Positions 1 through 10,553 of a stretch of 64,000 nucleotides of DNA are shown here, in pieces; position 1 is the stretch's first letter, and each line of letters starts with the position of its first letter. The position numbers and the translations under genes were made by a program. This stretch comes from Paramyrothecium sp. XJ0827 (Eukaryota; Ascomycota; Sordariomycetes; Hypocreales; Stachybotryaceae): positions 1,302,001 to 1,366,000 of the forward strand of contig JAJFPB010000003.1 of assembly GCA_020881915.1 (NCBI GenBank), given 5' to 3'. Below the pieces are notes generated by a model. That model saw only the letters and a list, made by a program, of their open reading frames with translations, was not told where the DNA came from and made no database searches.

Positions 1-311
1 TTGCGTTCGGCGCCGATGATCCAGTAGTCGGTGTGTCCGATTGAGATCAGGTCAATCTTGAAATTCACCCAAATGTGCCGAGGGTCGCTGCCCTCGCAGA
101 ACGCGCGCTGGTAAAGCCCACTATTGCGAGCTTCACGGCAGACTTGCACTATTGCGGGGATGGGTGTAGAAGTGGTTACGTGCAGCACCTGGCCCTTTAA
201 CTTGTTCTGCTTCTTGAAGCCAACGTCGACAGTGCGCGGCTCCGCGGCTTTTTCCCAGATTTGAGCACGCAGCTCAATCGGAAGACGGCTGAATGGACGA
301 AAAGTAGCCAT
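1..311 (-). CDS. 2EXR domain protein (N-terminal part, runs off the left edge)
   Basis: The reverse strand reads open from an ATG at 311 to the window edge (103 codons) with no stop. The start matches the fungal 2EXR family: residues 5-20 read RPFSRLPIELRAQIWE, followed by a PAIVQVCREARN helix and then an IWVNFKIDLISI strand. That order (F-x-x-LP-x-E-L-R-x-x-IW, then VCRES/AR, then F-x-D) is the signature of this F-box-like fungal domain, which is expanded in Pezizomycotina and has no established biochemical role. No intron is seen in the visible part. The C-terminal part lies outside the window, so total length and any second domain cannot be judged. Confidence 0.8.
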   Translation of the reverse strand, partial: MATFRPFSRLPIELRAQIWEKAAEPRTVDVGFKKQNKLKGQVLHVTTSTPIPAIVQVCREARNSGLYQRAFCEGSDPRHIWVNFKIDLISIGHTDYWIIGAER

Positions 312-786
312 GAGAATCGCCACATGAATTGATTTTGTGAGACGCAGCTGTAAGCGTGCCATTCCCACTCTCGGCAACTGCAGGCATGGCGAAGGATCAC
401 GCGTATTATATAAGTTGAGCGGCGAATGAGACGGCATGATAAGCGCCTGAAAAGAGGCAGTGGTTACCTTTGGGAAAAAGCTTGGTGAAACCAGGCAGAG
501 CCACATGGGCTCCACAATCAGGCTGGGCTGGGGTTTGGCAGGCCTTAAGATGATGGTTACTTGAAGCTGTTACACGGACTTTTTACTGTAACTGGAAGCG
601 TTCCAACAGCCACAGTTCCCTAGAATTGAATGAGGAGCAGTCATTTGCACGGGAGTTTCCAATTGGCCCAGGGTCTGCTCCTGGCGAGAATGCGCCGAGC
701 ACAAAGGTTTCTTCTGACACTTGGCAAATTCGGGTTTGGAAGAACAGCCACAGCAGTAGCCCGCAGGTATTGAATTACCCCATGCT
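312..786. other. Intergenic gap, no gene seen
   Basis: This lies between the start of the 2EXR gene and the stop of the next gene, both on the minus strand, so it holds the 2EXR promoter and the neighbour's 3' region. A short open frame at 626-931 runs antisense to the end of the neighbour and shows no family features. Confidence 0.6.
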
Positions 787-3295
787 TTATACTAACCAAT
801 CGATGTTCTCAAACCCCTGTTCCAGATTGAAACTACTTGCATCGTTGCTGGCTGACCCATCTACCGAAAGGTTGCCAAAGTCTGGCAGCCAAGGATCAAG
901 GCGTACTTCTGCCGGGAAGTTCCATTCTTGAGACTTACCAGAAGATTCCGAAAACATTGAATCAACATCTATTGTTGAGAGATTCAAACTTTGCCAGGTA
1001 TCATCAAGCTCTGGGCTGTTCTGTAGCTCCGCGCGGGGTTGCTGCTCAGGCGTAAGCAATTGCGTGCCTAGTGACAAACCGCGCTCGAGTTCGAGCCTCC
1101 TCTTTGTCTCGGAAATATCAAACACCAATTGTTTGTTGTCAGGGTAGCTCAGTTCAGAATCCGGGGGATACGAGGCACTTGTGCGACCAAGTTGCTGTAG
1201 CTTGGCTGGATCGGCCTGAAGCCTTCGAATCTCTTCTTGGCGATATTGAGCGATGTTTGTCATCAAATCCTTTATCGGTTTCATCACCGGGCTATCTGCT
1301 TTGTAGTTTGGCAAACTGTTAATCTCCTTCTTGCAGAGCTTCCAAGCCTTTTCGCACGTTGGGCCCCACGGAAATTTTGGAAGCTCCATGAGAACTGCAC
1401 TGAGACCGTGCCAACACACGTGTTTGCGATGTACCCAGCTCCATTTTTGCATGTCTGGGTGGAACTTGAGCACCAGTGCATTCTCGATGCAAGCCATCGC
1501 CAATGCAATGATGCTTGATCGTGTGTCCTCGCAAGATGCGTCTTCTGTTCGATACGACATGCAAATAGCCAGATGCACTTCCTCAAGTTGCATTGCTAGT
1601 TTCCTTCGGAAGAAGGCATGCAGAAAGTTTCCGGGAACCATGCGCTTGTTCCACTCCTCGGAAAATTGAGACCTAGATTCGTTGAGCCACTGGAGTCGTT
1701 CTTGCTTCATATTTTCAGTTCCTCCGGGGGGAGGGTCGACTTGCATAAGTCGCTTGAACCGGCGACCAAACCGCCAAAGCTGGCACGTCAGTGCACAAAT
1801 GGTTGAGTCAGTGTACGCAAAAGATGTGCCAGTAAGCGTGGTGACGTCTTCTTTCATATCGACGTCATTTATGTGGCTTGGTGTGCGCACATCAAAGGTA
1901 TCTTCCTGTAAAGTCGCTTCGGACAATGTACAGTCGCCATGTCGGGAATCATTGAGGCATATTTGCCACCACATTCGTCGTCGTAATTCGGCGTCAAAAG
2001 CTGCTAGGTTTGGGAACCGAGATCCATCGCGATGTAAGCCCATTGTAAGCGCAATCCTATGGAGAACGCCATTCAAAACCCACGTCGCGTTGTCACCTCC
2101 CCTTAGATTGACCGCCTCCAAGTAGAGCGTGCATGCTTGCAAGACCGTACTATTCTTCGTACTCAGGAGCCCTGTGCGTGCAAGAGTCCGCTCCGTTCCT
2201 TGCCTGAAACCCTGGAGAAGATGCGACTTTTCTTGGGCGAAATTCTCAAACACCTGCACCCATGTTAGTTTCCTAGCTGCCACGAATTCTGCAGGCTCAA
2301 TACTTCAGTATCCGTGAGAGAATTGATGGCAGCTGAGCATATTGAAAATACGAGAGCTTGGTGAGCAGTAGGCATATCCTTCACGCGTCCTGCGTTGTCA
2401 AACCGACATTAGCAGTGCGACGATGAAATATTGACATCGTATTCCGTACCTTGAGCATCTTTCATCATTTTATCAATAGTCGGAATGTGTAGGATTTTAA
2501 CCCAGGGGTCAACTCTCTCGATGTATATTTGCATAATGAAGGGTAGCTGAGATGGCAGTGGCCAGAATTCAACCGAACGGTTCGATCCGCCCCAGAGCAA
2601 ATCTTCTATTTCCATGGGATGTTCTGGCGGCATTTCGTAGTTGAAAAAAGATTCTTCATCGTCGTAAACCTCAAAGTCGCCGCGTATTTGATGCAGCTAA
2701 ATGTGTTAGTGCGGTTTTCCAAGATCATTTTATGCCCAGAGTTTGATACCTCGTGAAGAATAATGCTCAACAATCGATAGCCTACATACATGCTTTCACC
2801 CTGATGAGTGAATAGCATGCCTGTTGTGCCATGCCTTGACGGCGACGATTCTGTTTTGGTGTCAAATATGCCCTGGACTAGTTGCTGAGGCCGTTGTCGT
2901 GCCACGCGGTTGTTGTCAGTCTGCGAATAACTCTCGTGATCTCTGGCATGGGCGTTAATATTGATTGATCTGTCCTCCAGTTGGGCGCTCAAGTCCTCAA
3001 CAATATGCTCTAACTGCCTCAGTCGCCCCAGCAGCTCGAGTTGACGGCGGTTGGACTTGTCTAGGAGTTCTGATTCATTTTGCCTAGTCGGAAGCCGCCC
3101 TGACGACGGGTAGGAACAATCGAATCCTCCTTTGACGCAATGAAAGCAAGGCTTCTGCCGGTCGCAGCGAATCTTCTTTTTTCGGCAATTGAAACAACTC
3201 CACAGGCTTGCAGTGGGCAAGGCAGCAGTACTTCTTGACGAAGTCCGGGGCGCGGCGTCCGACGCTCCGCTGGATACATCAGTGGTTGGGGCCAT
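787..3295 (-). CDS. Zn2Cys6 transcription factor with fungal-specific TF domain
   Basis: Four exons give a 781-residue protein: 3295-2750, 2696-2450, 2389-2304 and 2253-787. All junctions are GT..AG and keep frame. The last intron has a CTAAC branch site and restores the family sequence SLTDTEVFENFAQEKSHLL. Residues 34-60 form a canonical binuclear zinc cluster, C-x2-C-x6-C-x5-C-x2-C-x6-C. A leucine-rich helix follows (residues about 85-105, QLELLGRLRQLEHIVEDLSAQ), a likely coiled-coil dimerisation element. The middle region has the fungal_trans pattern (WVKILHIPTIDKMM; VLQACTLYLEAV; HRIALTMGLHRDGSRF; RRRMWWQICLNDSR). It should act in the nucleus. It is divergent from the GST gene 528 bp away, so control of that gene is possible but unproven. 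Confidence 0.9.
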
Positions 3296-3823
3296 ACTAA
3301 CAGATAGAAGCGGACCCTGAATAGTTGGTCACGCTGAAACGGTATCGATGCCTTGCGAAAATTGGTCTCAGTTGACCATGTATCTAAAAACTAGAATACA
3401 AGTAACAGAGTTCAGAAAGACATCGGAGCCCGGAGCTTAACTTGCTGACACTGGCTGACGAATTGCAGCAGGGAGAAATCTGATTGGCTCGGGGTCCGAA
3501 TCCCCCACTAATGGACCACTCCAGCGTGAAGCGGGGGACGAATCGAATGTCCACAATTCAGTCAGCAACGACGACAGATTCATCAATCTGATGAAGCAAG
3601 CATCGGCGTCCGTGATAGTCCCTCCTGATCGAGAGAAAGAACCGTAACATCACATCACTACACGATCTTTCCATAGCACTCTGGCATTTTTTTCTTGTTA
3701 TTTAATATGGAGGGCTTTCGCACCATTTTGCTGCTATGTCTGTCTCACAACACGCTCTACAGCTTACACCATCAATCATACAAGACTATCGTAGCCCTGC
3801 CTTGCTGCCATCAATTCTAAGCC
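3296..3823. promoter_or_regulatory. Divergent promoter region, TF and GST
   Basis: 528 bp lie between two divergent start codons. CT-rich stretches precede the GST start (around 3735-3800). I see no coding frame and no clear TATA box. Confidence 0.5.
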
Positions 3824-4558
3824 ATGGCCCAACTCAAGCCTCTCATCCTCTATACTCTTGGGCCTAGCCCCAATCCTTGGAAAGTCGCTATGATACTGGA
3901 GGAACTTGACTTGCCATACACGACAAAAGATCTTGGCTTTGACGACGTTAAAGCGGAACCTTTCATCTCGGTTAACCCGAACGGTCGCGCTCCTGCTCTG
4001 ATCGACCCTAACAACGAGGACATCACGCTTTGGGAAGTGAGTCAACCGCCAAACGTATCACCACGGCCGCCGCGTGCATAGAACTAATATTGTTTCTTCT
4101 AGTCCGGGGCCATCATCGACTATTTGATCGATACTTACGACAAAGAGTCTCGGTTGACCTATAAGGAATTCCCCCAGAAGTACACCACCCGCTCCTGGCA
4201 ATTCTTTCAAGTGAGTGGTCAAGGTCCGTACTTTGGACAAGCCGCGTGGTTCAATTTTTTTCACCCTGAGAAAATTCCATCAGCGATTGAGCGATATGAG
4301 AAGGAAGTGGCCAGAGTTATTGGTGTCATTGATGCCCATCTTGAAAAGCAGGGGACCGATTACTTAGTCGGCAGTAAGATCACTTACGCAGACATCATGT
4401 TCTTCCCTTATTTTACGTTCCTTGAACGAATGTCACCTTCTTTGGATGAGTCTGCATGGAAGAATTATGTAGCCTGGAAGGCTCGCATTGTCGAAAGGCC
4501 TGCGATCCAACGAGTCCTCGAGAAAGTGGACGCCGAGAAGAAGAAGCACATGACTTGA
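3824..4558 (+). CDS. Glutathione S-transferase, Ure2-like
   Basis: Two exons (3824-4036 and 4103-4558) give 222 residues, usual for cytosolic GSTs. The intron, GTGAGT to TCTAG, removes an in-frame run-on and joins LWE to SGAIIDYLIDTYD, the conserved glutathione gamma-glutamyl binding segment (residues about 69-82). The N-terminal thioredoxin fold begins with ILYTLGPSPNPWKVAMILEEL (residues 8-28). The C-terminal helical domain includes GSKITYADIMFFPY, the GST N-capping-box region (S/T-x-x-D). The Ure2-type sequence S-P-N-P-W-K in the active-site position suggests glutathione conjugation or peroxidase activity on xenobiotics rather than a classical Tyr-type enzyme; the substrate cannot be read from sequence. 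Confidence 0.92.
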
Positions 4559-4904
4559 GTTTGGCTGTGAATCAACTTCGGGATCAATGTGTCATAGCCC
4601 TCAAGCAGAAATACAACTTTTCAAGAGACTCTTTAGAAATTTTATAGCCCCAGAATGTTACGCAGGCTTGTAAATGCACTATATTTGAGCACTAAACAGG
4701 TTTTCCATTTCTTGTATACGGAAGATGACTACAATGACGGAGTAGTCCTGGTATGGGTAAACTCCCAATAGAATGTAGATCAGTTGGTTAATCTGGTTAG
4801 CCGAATCGTTCTCGCATGCGGGTGGGGATCTCCACATTCGTCTCTTGGGCACAACGCAGGCACAAATACAGGCCAGTACTTCCGCTTTGGCGGAGTTCCA
4901 ATTC
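4559..4904. other. Intergenic gap
   Basis: This is the 3' side of the GST gene. Nothing recognisable is seen. The open frame entering the AbfB relic begins at 4784, but its first 40 codons match no family I know. Confidence 0.4.
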
Positions 4905-5128
4905 CGCAGAGTCAGCCAGGGTTGTCTGGGGGCACTGTTGTTAACTTTGAGTCGACAAGCAATCCCGGTTAATATCTTCGGCACTACAGTTATCAGCTCC
5001 GCTGGAATGCAAACGACAACAGTGCAGTTTTTAAGACAGACGCAATCTTTACTCGACGTTCTGGCTTGGCAAATGGTGCGGGCACTTCGTTCGAGGCATC
5101 AGATTTTGCCGGCTCCCTTATGTTTTAA
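4905..5128 (+). pseudogene. Relic of an AbfB (CBM42) arabinose-binding domain
   Basis: One reading frame from about 4940 gives NFESTSNPG, a TAA at 4970-4972, then YLRHYSYQLRWNANDNSAV, then FKTDAIFTRRSGLANGAG, then TSFEASDF, ending in a TAA at 5126. This is the hallmark repeat of the AbfB domain found at the C-terminus of GH54 alpha-L-arabinofuranosidases: SFES..PG-Y-[LI]-RHY..L.LNANDG...F..DATF..RPGLA..GTSFES. The stop falls exactly between PG and YLRHY, so a single nonsense codon breaks an otherwise clear motif. No catalytic GH domain is visible upstream or downstream, so this is a remnant of a lost or moved gene. An unannotated exon of a living gene is unlikely because both sides lack coding frames. 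Confidence 0.65.
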
Positions 5129-6118
5129 TGGCAGTAACAACCCGGTGGTGTCCACGTCTTGGGCTGTGGGTGCGGCGGTATTTCACGCGAAATGAAGGGA
5201 AGCTTGTGGTTACATTTCGCCCATCCGATGTCTTGAGGCGAAATGAGGAATCTTCAGGCGGCTGAAGCAGGAGGCTTATCGACATTGGCGTACCTAGGTT
5301 GCACTCAAGTGGCTGACAAGTTGATTCATGATTAATGCTACCGGTCAAATTTGCGTATTGAGATACTTTCAGTAGCCATCAAATGTCTTGCAGAATTGAT
5401 TTCAGAGTCTCCCGGATTGCCATCAAACATCGACAGGCAGAGTAGTGTGTCCTCATAACTTGCGGATGAGCCATATCGTCCACTCAGTCACGGTAGAGCA
5501 TTTATGTTGCTAAAGGACTAAGGAATGAACAAATACAGCACGTGCGCGAAGACGTTCAATAATAGATTGGGGCTGATCATGTGGCAAAGTGTCTTATTCC
5601 CTGGGCTGGCGCACCTCACGCGCACGCCATACTAGGCCGTGGGAAGGCGTCGCCATTGTGGTGCATTGGCGCCCGCTTCGCCATTTAATAGCAGCGAATC
5701 AATTGCTTATAGGAGTTTCGCCTTAACGGAGACTCATTGCACAAACCCCTAGACTCCCCCCCCCAAAAAGAATGCACCTGACAAATTCACTGCGTCTGAG
5801 ACACTGCCCTGTGACGGACACGGGCGGATTGGTGCTCCTGATAAGCGATGACGTGAGAGCGTCACCATGTCGCGCCATGGCAATCACGCACGCGTTCCGC
5901 GGCCAGGCTGACCACGCCCTCGGACAGCCCCAAATGTAGGACATCAATAAACTCTCTGGTTCCGACTCTTCCGACCGTCCTTATCTGTGCTGTGCATTTT
6001 GGCAACCCAGCCGGCTGTTAATTGAAGTGCATTCCGCGACACTGTGCAGCACCGCAGCTCCCAATGATCAGCGCAATTCCGAAACCCATCCTCCAAAGCC
6101 CAAGATTCTACAACGGCC
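5129..6118. other. Intergenic gap upstream of the permease
   Basis: About 990 bp with only short unsupported frames. It contains the promoter of the plus-strand permease at 6119, and a C-run near 5757. No TATA box is evident. Confidence 0.5.
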
Positions 6119-7883
6119 ATGGCAGCTCATAGCAATCCGGAGTTGCGGCCGCTCTTGGCAAGCGAGGACTCCCGGCCGACGTCGAGGCGATCCACTAAGT
6201 CGCACGTTTCCGAAGCCAGCAAACTCACGACTGGAGCTGCCGAAGAAGACATCGGTGTTGGCGAAGTCCACCACTCTCGCGCCATCGAAGACGACGTCCT
6301 CCCCGAAACATCTACGCTCGGTCGAACGCTTTCGTGGCAGAGTGCGTACATTCTGGTGATATCGAGGGTTATCGGCAGCGGCATCTTCGCCACGCCCGGC
6401 GTCATTGTCCGCGCCGTCGGCAGCCCTGGTCTTGCGCTGTCGCTCTGGGGAGTCGGTGCCATAGTTGCTGCCTGCGGCCTGGCTGTTTCGCTCGAGTATG
6501 GGTGCATGCTACCCCGATCCGGAGGCGAGAAGGTGTATCTGGAATACACATACCGCCGGCCTAGGTTCCTCGCTTCGACTCTGGTAGCCATTCAAGTGGT
6601 TCTTCTGGGTTTCACAGCCAGCAATTGCATTATTTTCAGTCAATACGTCTTGTTCGCCTTCGGTGTTGATGATGCGAGCGACCTCCTCCGTAAAGGCCTC
6701 GGCGTGGGCCTTCTCACTGCAATCACGATCATTCACAGCTGCTTTCCGAAGGCCGGTATACGGATTCAGAACTATCTCGGCTGGATGAAGATCTGCATTG
6801 TCATTCTTATGATCTTCTCTGGACTTTATGTTCTTCTCTTCCGTCCAGACACCGGCACCGCCACGGTCCGGAATCAGCTCTCATGGGATCACTTGTGGTT
6901 GGACAGTGTGTGGAACTGGGGCACAATCTCCACTGCCTTTTTCAAGGTGTCTTACTCCTTCGCCGGGCTTGACAATGTCAGCAATGTGTTGAATGAAGTA
7001 AAAAATCCTGTCAGAACGCTCAAATCCGTAACAACCGCGGCCCTGGTGACGGCATGTGGCATGTACTTTCTCATCAACGTGTCATATTTTCTTGTCGTTC
7101 CACTCGAAGAAATCAAGGAGAGTGGCGAGCTTGTCGGAGCCCTATTTTTCGAGCGCATCTTCGGGCCAAATGTCGGAAGGATTGCTCTCCCGCTGGCCGT
7201 GGCTTTGTCTACTGTCGGCAATGTGATGGTGGTTTCCTTTGCAATGGTAAGCCATGGCCGCATCGAAAGCAGCACTCCTTACTAACAGCATCTAGGCACG
7301 AATTAAGCAGGAAATTGCTCGACAGGGTTTCCTGCCATACTCCCGACTTTTGTCTTCGACGAAGCCTTTCAACTCGCCGCTTGGTGGCTTTCTTGTTCAC
7401 TACATCCCTTCCCTTTTGGTGATCATCCTCCCACCATCTGGGGAGGTTTACTCCTTCATCTTGGAGCTTGAAGCATATCCGGGCCAGATATTTAGTCTGG
7501 CGATTGGTTGTGGTCTTCTGTATCTACGATACAAGCGTCCAGAACTCAAAAGACCTTTCAAGTCTTGGATCCTTGCACCTGTTGTCAAAATAACCCTGAG
7601 CCTAAGCTTGCTGGCCGCCCCATTATTCCCGCCATCCCACAAGCCTGCCAATGGCTTGTTCTACGCAACATATGCCATAGTTGGTGTCAGCATGTACGTT
7701 TCTTCACGTCGTGATAAGCTCTATACTTTCAACTAACAGTGAAACAGCGTTCTGGGGGCTGTAACGTATTGGTATATCTGGACGGTCCTGCTGCCTCGAT
7801 TGGGCGGGTATCGGTTAGATGAAGAGGTAGAAGTACTGGAAGATGGAACATCTATTACTAGACTTGTACGTAAGAAGCTTTAG
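6119..7883 (+). CDS. Amino-acid permease of the APC superfamily (LAT/MUP-like)
   Basis: Three exons (6119-7246, 7296-7693, 7748-7883) encode 553 residues. Introns are GTAAGC..CTAG and GTACGT..ACAG; the second splits an Ile codon. After a hydrophilic N-terminal tail of about 75 residues, the first membrane helix carries the APC signature RVIGSGIFATPGVIV, with the unwound GSG-I-F substrate/ion site. Later motifs are LEYGCMLPRSGGEKVYLEY and SYSFAGLDNVSNVLNEVKNP, the latter diagnostic of LAT-type carriers and fungal methionine permease relatives. About 12 membrane segments are visible, and the C-tail is short. It is expected in the plasma membrane, importing neutral amino acids, perhaps methionine; specificity is inferred. 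Confidence 0.9.
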
Positions 7884-8445
7884 AGGAACTCGTACCCGTG
7901 CCAGTGGAGCCAAAGCGAAGTTCTTTGGACGTAAAGCTTACTAGCTATTATGAGACACGACTCAATGTACATGATGATGAGAACCCACACTGGGCGAAAT
8001 ACGTATGGGAATACCATAGAATGATGAACGTTTCTTGTTGATTGCAAGCATTGCCATTAGGGATTAACTCAAAAACTGATTATCCGAACACGACCAGGCG
8101 ACGCCACTTGTGCGCCCTTCACCAAGTCCGCTGCCACGGCATATGCGCTGGGGTCGATTTCAAATCAATTCCGATGATCTGTAACAATTTGAACCTTGTC
8201 GGACCATTCCGCGCCCGTAGATGTAATCATGCGGGGAACCGTGCGGAGTAGGACCCGGCAGGATTAACAATCAAGTCGAGTGTAGTTGGTCAAGAATGGC
8301 GTGCTCGAAGGGCGTTACAACATGACCAACAGGATATATAAGTGACATGAGGCCCTGCAATTGCACCTCGGTAATTTAGGAGACCGCCATCCAGAAGACA
8401 GCAATCCAGCCTGTGCCTTACATTGACGTGGTCTGCATCATCAAA
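7884..8445. other. Intergenic gap with core promoter
   Basis: 562 bp between two plus-strand genes. No coding frame is convincing. It ends in the core promoter of the asaB-like gene. Confidence 0.5.
8335..8341 (+). promoter_or_regulatory. TATA box of the asaB-like gene
   Basis: TATATAA lies 105 bp upstream of the ATG at 8446, a usual distance for an inducible fungal promoter. Confidence 0.5.
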
Positions 8446-9428
8446 ATGGCAACAGCAGCAGTTCAACACTCATTCACCCCAGGTGGCCTTGATACCGTCA
8501 CGGAGCCTCAGCTTCAGTCGCAGGCCAGCCAACAGACTTCTTCCAAGCTTGGCGGAAAGAAAGACGTACTGGCCGAGCTGAATTTCTATAAGGAGAATGA
8601 GGACGGATCCCCTCCTCATCCTACCTATGTTGATCGTCCAGAAACGTATGATCGGCCCTTCGTAACCCACGATGTAACCATTCACGACGTTCGGGGCGAT
8701 GAGGATCTTTACACGTTGGACAAGAGCGGTTTTCAAATCCACCCCCATGTATCTGTCGAGAAAGACTTCCTCGACGACGAGCAGATCAAAGCCCAATATT
8801 ACCCTGAGACACGAAAGCTGCTCCAGGATGTGTAAGTTTGCGATTTCATGGCTCGCTTTGCACCGTCACTGACTCAGTACCTTGTAGAACTGGCGCTTCG
8901 AAAGTGTTCATTTTTGATCACACCATTCGTCGCAAGAAGCCTGGCGAGGGACAGGAATCGCCATCGGCTCGTGGTCCTGTTCAGCGTGTGCACATCGACC
9001 AGTCCTACGATGCGGCCAAAAGCCGTGTCCCGTTCCACCTGCCCGAGGAATCCGATGAGCTTCTGAAGGGCAGATACCAGATCATCAATGTCTGGCGGCC
9101 CATTCGAACGGTCGAGCGCGACCCACTTGCCATTGCAGAGGCTCATTCCGTTTATGATTCTGACCTCATTGTTACGGAGCTAATCTACCCCAATCGTCGC
9201 GGAGAGACGCTTCAGGTGCGACACAATGAGTCTCAAAAGTGGTTCTACAAATCGTATCTGAGTCCAGAGGAGGTCATTCTCATCAAGTGCTTCGACAGCA
9301 AAACCGACGGTCGGGCGCGTCGCGTGCCGCACACGGCCTTCACGGATCCGACGGCTGCTCCAGATGCGCCTGCTAGGGAGAGTATCGAGGTGCGAGCACT
9401 TGTCTTCCACCCTGACGACAGGGAGTAA
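8446..9428 (+). CDS. asaB/CmcJ-family non-heme oxygenase-like protein
   Basis: Two exons (8446-8831 and 8888-9428) encode 308 residues. The ATG at 8446 is the first true start; the longer upstream frame begins with GTG. Family features are ELNFYKENEDGSPPHPTYVD near residue 45, VFIFDHTIRR (135-144), VHIDQSYDAA (163-172), YQIINVWRPIRTVERDPLA (192-210) and WFYKSYLSPEEVILIKCFDS (247-266). H164-x-D166 and H277 in the ARRVPHTAF segment fit a two-His-one-carboxylate iron site. Members act in fungal secondary metabolism (asaB, NvfI) or are related to cephalosporin 7-alpha-methoxylase CmcJ. No biosynthetic core gene lies nearby, so the substrate is unknown. Confidence 0.85.
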
Positions 9429-9899
9429 GCACCAGCAGAAGCAAACTCACTAACGAGCAATGTTTGGAATGATTGTATGACAAAGGTTTCAGGGTGCAGA
9501 TTGTAACCATCACCACAATAAACAGAACTGCCGCGTTGATTCAAATTTGTGTGTTCAATTTGTGCTCATCTTCATATGTGATAAATGTATGTCAGCACGC
9601 GAGACTTTGCGGAAACACAAATTGGAAGAATTGGCCTCCGCGAACACGCGACGATCTAAACATTTTCGTCCTTAGAGCGCTATGACGAGGCAACGTTGCA
9701 GATGGCCGTTGACTAACTCTAGACAAAACCCACGTGGGTCTCTGCGGAGTTGTGCAGCGTGGCAGGTCGGGTCAGCTTGGCATCAGCCCTCAATTATTTG
9801 CAACGTATAAAAACAAACCAGTCCCTTGCTTCTTGATTGCCCGGGGCCATTCACTTCACAGCCAAATAGCCATATCTCGCTAAATCTCCCCTCTTCACC
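9429..9899. other. Intergenic gap with core promoter
   Basis: 471 bp. No coding frame is supported. It carries the promoter of the DUF218 gene, including a clear TATA box. Confidence 0.5.
9806..9813 (+). promoter_or_regulatory. TATA box of the DUF218 gene
   Basis: TATAAAAA lies 94 bp before the ATG at 9900. Confidence 0.55.
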
Positions 9900-10553
9900 A
9901 TGGAACCGCAGATTTACCAGGACGCAGAGATCGTCTATAACTACCATAAAGTGGGCATGGCTATTGCACCCGCTGATGCCATTTTCTGTCTCTGCAGCCT
10001 CGACACCCGCGTCGCCGAACGCGCCGCCCAGCTGTGGCTCAATGGGCTGGCACCGTATCTGATATACTCCGGAGATTCGGGGGCTCTGACGGCGGGACTC
10101 TTTTCCAAGCCCGAAGCGGAGCATTTCGCCGACATTGCACGAGCAATGGGCGTACCAGATGACCGGCTCATTGTAGAACCGAAGGCAACCAATACGGGGG
10201 AAAACGTGCGTTTCACGCACACTCTGCTTGGGCAGCGCCAGCTGCGCTTCAAGTCCTTTATTCTCGTGCAGAAGCCATACATGGAGCGGCGCACGTTTGC
10301 AACATTCAGCAAGCAATGGCCGGACCCGGCGACAGCATTCACAGTGACGTCTCCGCAGTTCTCGTGGGCGGAGTATCCAAATGTGGAGAACTCTCGCGAA
10401 CTGGTGACCAGCATCATGGTTGGCGACTTGATTCGCATACGCGAGTATCCTGCGAGGGGCTTCCAGATTGAGCAGGAAATCCCTCAGCAAGTTTGGGATG
10501 CAGGCCAAAGGCTTATTGCCGCTGGGGTGGTAGACAAGAAACATATGCCGTGA
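9900..10553 (+). CDS. DUF218 (YdcF/SanA-like) domain protein
   Basis: A single exon encodes 217 residues. The DUF218 pattern is complete: DAIFCLCSLDTRVAERAAQL as the first strand and helix, then APYLIYSGDSG, then AEHFADIARAMGVPDDRL, then EPKATNTGENVRFTHTLL, the most conserved motif of the family (E-x-K/S-x-N-T-x-EN). FILVQKPYMERRTFATF follows. Bacterial YdcF binds SAM and SanA/ElyC act at the envelope; fungal cytosolic homologues have no assigned reaction. No signal peptide or membrane helix is present, so a soluble cytosolic protein is likely. The 266-codon frame on the opposite strand is a shadow. Confidence 0.88.
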   Translation: MEPQIYQDAEIVYNYHKVGMAIAPADAIFCLCSLDTRVAERAAQLWLNGLAPYLIYSGDSGALTAGLFSKPEAEHFADIARAMGVPDDRLIVEPKATNTGENVRFTHTLLGQRQLRFKSFILVQKPYMERRTFATFSKQWPDPATAFTVTSPQFSWAEYPNVENSRELVTSIMVGDLIRIREYPARGFQIEQEIPQQVWDAGQRLIAAGVVDKKHMP

